Shown piece by piece: positions 24,495-35,900 of a stretch of DNA of 64,000 bases; within the stretch, counting starts at the first letter, position 1, and each line of letters opens with the position of its first letter. Origin of the DNA: Pegea sp. RAD2-039 (Eukaryota > Chordata > Thaliacea > Salpida > Salpidae). The stretch covers positions 1,116,001 through 1,180,000 of the forward strand of contig JAQGEQ010000186.1 of the NCBI GenBank assembly GCA_034620365.1, read 5' to 3'. The notes beneath the pieces were generated by a model. That model searched no databases, was not told where the DNA came from, and saw only the letters and a list, made by a program, of their open reading frames with translations. Made by a program: the position numbers and the translations under genes.

Positions 24495-25870
24495 TTTTGA
24501 ATAATAATCATCACCCTATATGATCTTCAAGTAATCTTTTTGTTTATTGCACGCAAATATAAATATATCCTCATCAAAACTCAAAAAAATTATGAGAGAC
24601 AGTAAAATCGATGTTTATGTGCTTGTCACATTTTTATATTTGAGCATATAAGCTTTAATTAAAACATCTATTTAAACTATTGTCGTTATTCTCAGCAAGA
24701 GTAAAATACAGTTTTATTTTATATCATAAGATAGTTTATTCAGTTAAAAAAATGTTCAAGCAGCAAATATTCTATTCAATTATTTCATTCAACGCGTGGT
24801 TATAGATGAAAAATTAGACAGCTTTTGTGGTAAAAAATAAGACTGAAGAAAGATAATGAATAAATCTCAAGTTGTTTATATAACTAATTTTGTTGGAGAG
24901 GTGATTCAACTTCAATTAAGTAATTTCTTTAATAGACATTCTAGCCATGTTGGTAACATATATAGATTTTTATTATAAGTTATATAATTATTATTATTTT
25001 ATACATATATTATTTTATTAAGCTATATGAAATTCAGATAAACTAAGCTTCCTTAATTTAGTTCATAATTAGATTTTCTTATGAATTTTAGCAGATAAGC
25101 ATTTTTGAAATATTCTGAGACAAAGTACATTAATAAAGTTTCTTCAAAACCACAGAAACAAATTAGTTAAGCAAAAATTGGTTTCATCTTGAAGATCTTG
25201 TCTCTTATTCTTTGTGACTTGTAATGCTTTTTACTACTTCAAGCTGACAGTTTGAATACTAGACATCAAAAATATTTGATTCTTAAAAATGCTTTATTTT
25301 TCTATGAAAACAGTCTATAAAACAAGTAAAAAAATACAAACGATAACAGGGCTTCTTTTTTTAAAACCAAACACTTTGAAAAAAATAACTAATATTGGGC
25401 GAATTTGTTTTAAGTATTAATGTTGCTGTGGCAGTAACATTTCTCTAAAAGTTTATAAACACTAAATTTTGAACGTTACAAATTCTAACTTAAGCTTTTA
25501 TATAGTTTGAAATTCTTTGACTATAAAGTAACAAAGATCAAATTGTTATATAAATTTTGTTAAAAAAACATTTGAAAAATGAAAATATGTTACAAAGTTT
25601 TGGTTTTATTCTCTTAAAACTAAAAATTCAAGTCTTGTCTTATTCGCCAGTTTCAACAAATATTTTGTGTAAACCACAGATAGTAGATGTAAACAAATGA
25701 ATATCGGTTTACTGAAAATTAAATATATATAAATGGTGAAAGGTTATTATTAATAATATTATTATTATAACACTTTAATAATAAGTTATTTAGTTATTAT
25801 TTTGTTTTTCAAAAATTTTGTTTCAAAATAATAAAGATTTAAAGTTAAATTTTTTAATCTATGAAAAGCT
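24495..25870. other. AT-rich spacer with TTA/TAA low-complexity tract
   Basis: A run of TTA/TAA trinucleotides lies at about 25,744-25,770. A distant AATAAA at 24,859 might end the ZP transcript. No gene was seen. Confidence 0.45.
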
Positions 25871-28800
25871 ATGGATGAAACAACTGAAAATAAAGAAGTT
25901 GTTCAAATAGCAACTTTTGTTGTTGATGCCATGCCAGAATCTATTCCCAATATACTAAACAAATTGAAAGGTAGTTTTCTTATTTATTTATATTCCTTAT
26001 TAATCAAGTCATCATTTTTATTCTGAACCATTTTTTTATTAAAGGCATTTTAGAAAAATTAAAGCATGACAAAAAACAATTAAAAATTGCTCAAGAAACT
26101 ATATGGAAATATGATTTATTAAATTGGTGTGTAAGTGTCTTGTGTATGGATCGTATAATCAAGGTAAATCATAATCTAGGTTTTTATTTACAGCTTCTTT
26201 AATTTTAATTAATTTTAAAAAAGCTTTATTATATAAATTACCAATTTTATGTTGATTAAAAATAATGATTATAATTAAATCATATATTTTTAGAAAGATA
26301 CAGATTTCGAAACATTGAGAAATATTGTCAATGTATTATTTGATTGTTGTATCAATATAAATATTGAAGAATCAGAAGAATTTTCGTCGGTTTCATTACC
26401 TCAAGCAGTTACAACAAGCTTACAGTTAATTAGACTAATACAAGATAATACACAGGTACTTAACACTTCTTGTAATGAATTTTAAATTATTATCATCTCA
26501 GGTGTTATTGTAATCTGTTTGTTTTATCTAATAACATGACAACAACCTAGATAAATAATTTATATCTTTTAAAAAGATCAGTTAAAGTTACCTGAAAATT
26601 CAAATCTAAATATTTATAACTTTAATTTAGTGTGTTCAAAATGACTCAGCCTTCTTACTTCAAAACGATCTCTTGTGTTATCTAAACATAATCAGTACTC
26701 AATATCCGTACATCTCCATTCATATTCTCACCTCTAATGATATGCTGAGATTAATTATGGACGACGAAAAACATCAAGCTTTGAGTATAAAAATTATCAA
26801 GATTGTTAAAAAAGCTGTTCAAGCTAATAAGTAAGTCAAGTTTTTGATATTTTTGCTTTTTATATTTTATACAATAGTAGATTTTTTCCAATTTTCCAAA
26901 TATATAATTGATTTGCTTTTTTAAAGAAAAGCTGTTAAGACTGCTTCTTCAAAAAGCATAGAAGTTTTAATGGATGAACTTGTCTACAAGTTGACTTCTT
27001 CATCTGATGAATTGATAGTAAAACATTCAATTGAGTTACTACTATTAATTGCTAACCAACATAAACCTTATAAAACTATTATGAAGAAAAGATACAGGTT
27101 TATTTTAACTTAACTTCATCTCATGTCATTCAGTTGCTGAATTTTAACAGAGGGTTGAAAGCTGTCTTAAAAAGATGGGAAGGTTTGGGAATGGATGGAA
27201 ATATTTTGAATTTGTCAAATATTTTAGAACCAGTGACATTGAAAAATATTCATGATGTTAATTTAGAAGAAAAAAAGAAAGCGGTTGAAACTATTTGGGC
27301 ATATTATCAAGTTAGTTGTATTTCTTGTCACATATCTTTCAAGCCTAATATTAAACGCTTGTTTTGAGCAAAGTCACATTTTGAACGGCTAGGAAATAAA
27401 TGAATCAATTATTTATTGTGCTTTGAACTTATGAAGTCCACGTTTGTTGTTGTTGTTCTAAAGAGTGAAGATAGCTCAGCATACGCTGCTGTCTATTATG
27501 ATCAAAGCGCATGCGCAAACAGGAATGCTCTGTCAACTTCCTACCATCTTAACTGAACCATAAGCAATTAAAAGTTTTAGAAAACTTGTTTGTTCTTTTA
27601 CAATTTCATTAAAAAGATGCAAAATTCTTATCATATGAAGGGTTGGAGAACAAGAAGATCTATATGCGCTCTAGGTCGAGTTGTTCTTAAAATTCAGCGA
27701 CGTTTTCGGTGGAAACAGCGAGAAATTCGTGAAAAGGAAATCGAAAAAAGACTTAAAAAGTTACAAGATCAAATGAAAGTTAGTGCAAGATGTCAACTTA
27801 CTCGGTTTGCAAACGAAAGAAAAATGAAAGTAATTGAAGATACTCCAGCAGGTTTGTAACGTGTAAGCTTTTGATTCTCTAATATTTGTTTATCTTTTTC
27901 TTGAAGATCAACTATTTTATCATCTGGAAAAAGAACGAAATCTCGCAGCTTGTTGCATCCAATCAAATTGGAGAAGCTATAAAGCAAAGAAGTTATATTT
28001 AAAACAGAAAGACGAATTGGTTAAAGACAAGGCCGCCCGTGTACTACAACAAAATGTAAAATATATAAAATAATATATAATTAATAAAACAATTGATTAC
28101 ATTTAAAGTTTTAAAAACCAGTTTAAAAGTTTAACTTCAGTTTGTTCTGTTTGTTTTCAACTTCCTTCTATGAATAATGTGGTGATTGAAGGTTTCTGTC
28201 ATAAAATATTTTTATTTCACAAAATCTAGGTTGTCTTCAAGTATTAGTAATTCTATCTTCCTGTTTCCTTCGTATTATTCTTTGACTTTTGTTTGTCTTC
28301 TTTGGAAGATTAGTAATAATAAATAAGTTTTGATAGCCTTTCAACTTCATGTTATTTATGTTGATTGTTTTTGGAGCATTTGAACACTACAGTTTCTTTT
28401 GTTTTTATAATATTTTATTTATCCAAAAATTCATTCTCATGTTTTTAAAGATAAGAAAATACTTGATGAAAAAATTCCAACGAAATAACGACAAGAAGAA
28501 ACTGAAGTCACAACTAACTTGTTCAAGAATTTTTCCAGAGATTAGTAAAGATGAAAGAAACCAGTTTGAAATTGACATTATGCAGTGGCAAGCAATTCAC
28601 AAAGTTAGTGTTTTATCTTCAACAAACATAACAATTGTAATTGTTTTAATCATTAAAAATTTGTAACTTTAGTTATTTAACGCATGGCTACAGATAACAA
28701 GTTATTCAACCCTTAAAACACAAAAGAATATGATGTAGAAGTAAAAATATATCTTAAGTACCACTATTCAGTATAATTAATGTAGAAAATTAGAAACATT

Positions 28801-29644
28801 TACAAAAGCGTAATTCAGAAATAGAAAATAAATGAAGAAAATGCATCATTTGTTATTAAAATTACTCTAACCACATTTCTTAAATATGTTTTTATAAGAC
28901 CTGATAGAATTTGAGTGATAAATTTTGGAAGAAGATTATATTATGAGTTTGTTTTAGATTAATTTAACATTTTGCTCATTATTTTTAAAATTTATTTATA
29001 TGAATTTTTGAAATTTCAAAACCTTGAATATAATCATCTATAATAGTTTGTCAACAAGACTTTTATAATCACTTCACACTAAAATTTAAACTGAAATAAA
29101 TATCTATTGATGTAAATAACTTGAAGCTTTAGATAAAGACACATAATTATAAATATAATCTTACAATGTATCGTAGAGATTTGGCGTTCTCAATGAAGAT
29201 GTAATTGAAACACATCGTCAAGCACAGCAACAAATTGCTTCATATTACCGTTTGCGTTATAATGAAGAACACGAAGACAGTCATCTAGATGCTATAATAG
29301 CTCGCATTCATCATCAACAAGATCTCTTACAGCGTAGGTTACTTCTTTGATAAAATCATGTCTTTAACATATTTGGAATTTTTCACGGATTTTTTTGTAA
29401 CTTTAAATTTTGGATAGTTACTAACCACGTGGTCACCAACTTATATCTTAACTGATTAATTTTAGATATGCCAACTTTATCCGAAGCAAAAGCTGAAGAT
29501 ATTTACAGGTTATCATCATGTTCTACTGCTGTGCAATTAGCTGCTGAAATTGAACACTCAAAACAAATGAGGTTGTTAACTGTTCCTTGGTGGAAAAAGT
29601 TGCGTGATGAAGAAGAAGTAACAATAGATATTGAACCATGTTAA
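25871..29644 (+). CDS. IQCB1: Nephrocystin-5 / IQ motif-containing protein B1, eleven exons
   Basis: Exons: 25,871-25,970, 26,045-26,163, 26,294-26,455, 26,631-26,830, 26,927-27,097, 27,151-27,310, 27,617-27,851, 27,907-28,055, 28,451-28,603, 29,177-29,333 and 29,466-29,644. They total 1,785 bases or 594 residues, against about 598 in human. The N-terminal half is helical and armadillo-like (AMPESIPNILNKLKG; SIELLLLIANQHKPYKTI). Basic IQ-type segments follow: VVLKIQRRFRWKQREI, CCIQSNWRSYKAKKLY, ARVLQQNIRKYLMKKF. The C-terminus carries VPWWKKLRDEEE, close to the PWWKKLGEE end of the vertebrate protein. NPHP5 acts at the ciliary base, binds calmodulin through its IQ motifs and partners CEP290 in ciliary gating. 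A ciliated animal is implied. Confidence 0.9.
27507..27516. promoter_or_regulatory. GCGCATGCGC palindrome (NRF1-like site) in an IQCB1 intron
   Basis: A perfect ten-base palindrome matching the NRF1 consensus sits in the intron before the first IQ exon, in a locally GC-richer patch. It could mark an internal promoter or enhancer; sequence alone cannot show this. Confidence 0.35.
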
Positions 29645-30537
29645 ATACGTCTTGATTTAATAACTATCTCTTTTTTTGATAATTGTTTTAGTTTATTGTC
29701 AAATCTCATTTAACTCAAAGTATATATTTGCAAATTTAGTGTAAATGGTAATTTGTTAGTTTAATTCAATATTGAATTTTTTGTAACTACACTGTAACCT
29801 TTGATATGCTTGTTGGAAACTTCGTATATAAACATTAAAACTACAGTGTTAAAAATACAGTGAAATACAGAAGACAAGCTTTTTAGGGTTTCTTTAAAGC
29901 AGGGTTTTCTCTAACTTTCAATTGTTTAAGTGGTAAAGATCACCAATCGAAACGATCTACTGCAATATCCTCCCAATAGAGCGATTTCATATCGCGCTTG
30001 CAAGTATCCTTTAAGCGAAGTTCATAATGAAATACGATCCAAAAAGTACTTGGAGTAAAATAACAATTTTGTTTTGATAATTTGAATGGATTTTGTGTGT
30101 CAATTAAAAATGATAAGTTTTTCTTTGAAGAAGTCGATATTTTTTCAAGAATTTTTAAATAAATTTAAACAGTAGGAAAAACGAACAAGGAAATGTTTAC
30201 GTAAGCTACTAAAATAAACATTTTACTATAAGTACCATTAAAGCAGCTACAAAAATATGTTTTTACTTAGATAGTTCTGAGGTAACTTGATATAAGCTTA
30301 TATACCACATTTTAACAGTATTGATGATAATATTAAAGTATTTTTAGTTATAAGCTATTTAACATCACAATTTATGTATACGAATACTATGTGGGTTATT
30401 TGAATAAATTATAAAAATATATATAAATTTATACCATCTATAGACTGATTATTAAAACTAACTTACTATACTGAAAACTCTTATACAAAAATCCCAACAA
30501 TTATTTTTTGTTATCTTAAATTTAGCTGATCGATGAA
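29645..30537. other. Spacer with a GC-richer patch at about 29,925-30,045
   Basis: Mostly AT-rich. The patch includes TGGTAAAGATCACC and GAGCGATTTCATATCGCGC and could be a repeat copy or RNA gene, but I cannot fold it into a known class. Confidence 0.4.
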
Positions 30538-31547
30538 ATGGAAAAGAAAATTTTGATACTAATCTTGATTTTAACTTTCACTTATACAACTGAAGGGAGT
30601 TGTTGGCGGAAATGGTGGCACAAAACAAAAAAGCAAGTCAATTTATAAAATCAATTTTATTTATTCATAGTTTTATTTAAGATAATATGTCATTAAAAGT
30701 TTATTTATGATATCTAGAAAAACATAATTCTATTAAATGATAGATAATTTGGAATAAATTTATTCTATATATTTTGAAAACTAAGTTTAATTTTTGTTGT
30801 CAAAATTTTCAATTATCTTTTAGTTTAAAATTAATTTTGTAAGCAGAAAAGTTTTGCATCCCTTATCTTCTTTGGCTCTGCTCAGAGATGTAGATGTAAG
30901 TAGTCATCTATTTCTAAATTTTCAGTTTCAATTAAAGTCTTAAGAATTTGATAACAAGTTTAGAATTCTTTTCATAAAACCTAGTATTTGTTAAAGCCAA
31001 AATATTGAGTAAATACGAAGTTTTTAAAGTAGTATTATTGATACAAATAAAATAAAAATAATATATTTGATAATCTACTTAATTTTACGAACTTTACAAC
31101 AGACGCTTTTTGATGATTCAAACATGGAGCTTTCATCTGAGATGTTGAAAGGCGATCCAGAAATATTATCAAAAGTAGTTTTTAATTTTGATCTTTAAGT
31201 TTATCTTTATATTTTAGAAAATCAATAAATTATTATTCTAAGTTTTTAGCCACATTTTCATATTTCAATTTTTAGTTAGATATTTTTTGGTATTTCAACC
31301 CACCACTGTAAAACTTTTAGAGAAATTTTAAATATTTTTCCAGTGATTAAAACCTTTGTATTAAAAAGTTGTATTTATCATCAAATATTTTCAAATTAAT
31401 AACTATTAAAAACTGTCGATATTGAGAAGAATAGTTCTAACAACAGAGTCTTTTCACATATTTATTTCTAATTTACAATCTTCTCATTTACAGAAAATCT
31501 TCGATAAAAACAATTTTGATTTATCTGAATTTGGTGGAGATGAATAA
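30538..31547 (+). CDS. Small secreted cationic/acidic peptide precursor, antimicrobial-like, four exons
   Basis: Exons 30,538-30,632, 30,847-30,895, 31,103-31,174 and 31,494-31,547 join in frame to 89 residues. The first intron uses a GC donor (AA|GCAAGT), which is needed to keep phase. The product begins with a hydrophobic signal peptide (MEKKILILILILTFTYTTEG). A strongly basic, Trp-rich stretch comes next (SCWRKWWHKTKKKVLHPL), leading into SSLALLRDVD. The rest is an acidic tail (FDDSN, ELSSE, DLSEFGGDE). Signal, cationic amphipathic block and anionic propiece is the organisation known for tunicate antimicrobial precursors such as styelins and clavanins; the size is also similar. Similarity is of layout only and I claim no sequence homology. 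It could instead be a neuropeptide-like or matrix peptide. Confidence 0.6.
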
Positions 31548-31605
31548 TATCAAAAGTTGTTTGAAAATAATTTTTAAGCGATCGATATTTTTTTAATTAA
31601 TAAGG

Positions 31606-31611
31606 AATAAA
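31606..31611 (+). terminator. Poly(A) signal AATAAA of the peptide gene
   Basis: AATAAA is 58 bases after the stop, supporting a short independent transcript. Confidence 0.5.
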
Positions 31612-32950
31612 CATAGTTGTACAAAATACTTGACTTTAAAAATAATCATTTAGCTTGAAATAAAACGACCTTGGAATATTTTATGTTCTTGTGTAATTAT
31701 TTGATTCATCAATTTAAGGTCAATAGATTGAGATTAAACTAATTCCTTGATACAATTATAGCATAACATGTCGAGCATTTAGAAAAAAAAACTTAAGTAA
31801 AATGACTCTAATACTCATCTGAAAAAGTTTAAATAAAAATTTGGTAATAGTCTTACTATATATAATACAATTAGCTTGAAATAAATTTTAATTTTTTCAA
31901 GTAATCTAGTATTAAAGTATAATTTTACTTTTCCGTATACTATTGACCTCTTATCTTAGTGAATATGAGTTTAAACGACCCAGATTGCTTGAACAAAAAC
32001 TATGTACTTTATTGAAAGTATTGTCGGTAATTTAAAACATTTTATTGATATTTCCAACTTTTAGATCACTTAAGTTTTTTTGTGGGACTAACTGGGAACC
32101 AACTATTCCCTTAGAGAGTTCACACTGCTTGAAGGAGTAACATCTAACTTAGATCAAACTTAATTCATAAAATTCAATTTATTGAAAGCTAAGCATAAAA
32201 CTTTGATTAGTACCAAGATTCTATATTTAATGTTGTATAAAAAGAAGCTGTAAAAAGGACTTGGAAAAAAAAGATTTTTTCTGTGAATAAAAAGTTTGCT
32301 CAAAAACAAATTTGGAATTTGCTGCAATGTTTTGTCTTGAACAAAATGTAATAGAAATAAATGTTATGTTGTATAAATATTTAAAGTAAATATTTTATTC
32401 TTTTTATTCAACTTTAATTTCTATTTAATAAAAAAGTAAAACTTTATGATAAAAACGTATTTATTAAAATTTATTAAGTAAACAAAATTAAAAGCAATTT
32501 GCAGAGTATTCAATTTAGTTAGTAGCTAAAGTAGCAAAATCTTCTTGAGTAGCTGGAAAAATGAAAGCTTTATTAGTTAAAGTTGATAAAGTGAAATATA
32601 CAACTACAACAAATTACAATAACGATCTTTAAACACTTAATTGAAGATTACACTCTGGCAGAAGAACACATGTTTAAAACAAACCACTAAGAGTCGTAAT
32701 AGAGTAATTAAAGTAGGATGTATCTTGAACGAAGAAAAAAGTCTTTAACAGATAACTAACGGTTAAAGCTAGTAAATGAAGAAAACACTCATCTGCAAAT
32801 TTTAATGTGAGCTTTGAAGACAATTATAAAAACCTAGCAGCTAAAAAAACGGCATTTAGTTTGTAAATTTTCAGTTAGACTTTCTACGTTTTTGTTTGAC
32901 TTTGAGGAAGCCATTTTTTTGTAAAAACGACTGCAGATCAAACGCTAACT
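31612..32950. other. AT-rich spacer / promoter side of zinc finger gene
   Basis: No open frame of note. This is the presumed upstream flank of the exon at 32,951. Confidence 0.45.
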
Positions 32951-35900
32951 ATGCCACGAATGAAGCAGCAAAACCCTCGCCATATCATGGAAGCAGGTGA
33001 GTTTGTTACAATTGTATTTTGATATCTTTGAGAATACATTATCAAATACCTTAAGTTGAACTACTTTGAATTTCAAGCAAATAGTTCAAATTTAGAAAAT
33101 CCAGTTTAGCGGTTACTTTAAACAATCAATTAATCAATCAATACAATATTAATGTGTTTAGGATACAGCTTTTAGTTTAATTTAGTTTTAATTTATAGAT
33201 TCGCAATAAATGAGTTTTTGAATTTTATAAATGTATTTGCAAACAATTTTATTCCAAAATATTTTTAAACAAATAAAAAAGTTGTTTATTTTTTAATTAA
33301 TAGAAATATTTTTGAGTAATTTTGAAATAAAAATACTCAAAGCTTTAATTTAAAAAGAGACCAAAACTTGTAAATGGCGTCTGCTATTTAAACAAAAAGT
33401 TTAATGGATACAGACTAAACATGACTGTCACCTAAAAAACCCTTGTAAAATACAAATGTACTTCTTTAAAACTACATTCATAGTTTTTCGCTTGTATAAA
33501 TGCTTTGTTGGCATTATCTCATGATGAATACAATCAGTTCACTGATAAATTGTAAGATTAGATTTGTATTATACTTAAATTAGCTGTTTTGAAAATATCA
33601 TAGCCTGCCGAAGTTCAATTACAAAAAACAATAGAAACAGTTTTATGATTCAGAAATTTAATGAGGTCTTATCACTGCCTTTCTCAGCTTAGAACATAAG
33701 AAAAATCAAAATTTACAAATCTGATAAAATAAATTATGGAAATAAAAACTATAGAGTTCGCCAATTTTGTTGGGAAACAAAATTTGTCTTTCTATTTGAT
33801 CAACATTTATAATAATAAAAATTACAACAAAGATGTGATTTGACATTTCTAAGAGATTCTATTTCTTAGCTCACTTATGATACTAAACTTCACAATTTCT
33901 TATTAACCAAATAAGGCTCTGAGATTAATGATTTATCTATTTGTGATTTAAAGTAATGATCAATGATATTACCTCGCTAATTGCAAGTATTTTCTGAAAT
34001 TAGAAGCAAGTGTTGAGTTTACAGTAAAGTTTATATGTTGTACTAAACTATAAAGTTGACAAATAAGTAAAAGTTTTTCGGTCGTAAAGTTTTCTAAATA
34101 TAAAAAATGTGTTGAGTGTTTACCATTTATAGAGATAATATTTTAATTCATCATAAAAGTTTGATACTTTCTGTTTCTGTCAATTTCACATTTGAAACTG
34201 TTCATTCTCCTCTAACTTTCAATGAAGTATTAGTTTTTAAGATGACACAGATAAACAAATAGACTCGATGAATAAAACAACAAACTTTTAACTCGATAAA
34301 TCTTCGAGAAAAAAACTCTATCAAAATGTTTACCAAAATGTTTTTTCGTTTCATCTTTTGAATAAATTTGTTTTCCTTCAGCTTTCAGAATTTTAAAGAG
34401 TATTAATAAGACCTCAGCTTTATCTTTGGTCTATATAATTAATGAGTTTTTTTATTACTACAAAAATTCCTTTAGTTTTGTGACAACTTTTCTATGCTTT
34501 AGCAAATCAAAATATAAACTCATCATATAGCCATTCACTCTATTATTAAGCAATAAAAAGGTATTTGGAATACAACATCTACATTATTCAATATATTACC
34601 CTTTAGACACTTCTGTAAACTTGTGAATAGTTTTAATTGATATGCAAAATAAATTACACGTATGCAGTTCACAGAATATTATTGATGGTGCTTTTAGTTT
34701 TACCTTTAGGCAATTAAAGGTACGAGGATTATGTTTCAAAGTAAAACAATTAAAACGTTGAATCTAGAATTGAAATGACTTTAAGTTAGCAATAAAATTT
34801 TGTATCGTATTCAAAAAGGCTTTTATCTTATAAATTAGTCTTTTATTATTAAGCTATTGTAGGGAAATATAGTTTATAAATATTAATATATTTGTAAAGC
34901 GTTTGAAGTTTCCGTTTTAATTTTTTGAAGTGAATAAATAGCAAGTTACTAAAATAATTCAATTTCTTAAACCCGAAAAATATAATTTTGTCATTTTTAA
35001 TAAAAATTCTTCTTTGTCGCATTTCAACTACGATTTACTTACATTTGTTTAAACAACCTCAAATCAAATATTTTTGATCACAAAAAATAAATAAGACTAA
35101 AGGTATTTAAAGCTGACTGAGTTGTCACCATTGATTTAAGACATTTACTGAATTTACAAAATAATAAGTTTGGTATTTTGTAGATAAGAAAATTTGAAAG
35201 TAGTTGGTTTACTGGAATATTTGAAATTAATTAAATAATACCTCGACAAGCGTCAAAAGAGTAACAGACATTGATTGACAAAAAAAAGCTTTTATCAAAT
35301 TCTTATTAACGTTTTTTTATGAGTTCTAATTAATATTTTCCTAATAAATAACCTGATGAATGATCAACTCAAAACTAAAATTTTTAGTAAAAAATTGATG
35401 AAACTGATTTAATCTGTTGTTTAAAAATAACTGATTCAAATAAATATATTTAATTTTAAGTTTACAAGAATATGCAACATAACCTGATAATAATAATTAA
35501 AAATATTAGTTAATATGACAGAACTAGGTACCTTACATAATCGAAAAATATTTTTATTCAAGCTACAAATTGTAACCCAGTAATAACCAACTTTGAATAA
35601 AACATAAAGAATAATAAGATTATAAAAGTGAAAAGTTTCGCTAAATGCTAAACATAATAGTAAAATAAATTTTGTATAAATAAAAAGAATGGTAAGGAAA
35701 ACATTAATGGTTTTTAAGTTTTTTTGAAAGATTTTTGAGTTATGAGTTTTAAGGATGTTTGAAGATTTAATTGTCAATTTAATCATCATTTAAGTGATCG
35801 AAAGCAAAACAGTTTATATTTAATGATCAAAATTTCTACTTATATATAATTATATTTACGAAGTTTCTGTTCAAGCACTACACTTTGGCAATAAAAAATA

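Noticed and set aside
27478-27500. TAGCTCAGC resembling a tRNA A box
   Set aside because: No matching B box or cloverleaf arms could be built around it.
35436-35789. 117-codon hydrophobic frame on the minus strand in the zinc finger gene intron
   Set aside because: Ile/Leu/Phe/Asn/Lys-rich composition is what AT-rich DNA gives by chance. No domain, splice context or poly(A) signal supports it.
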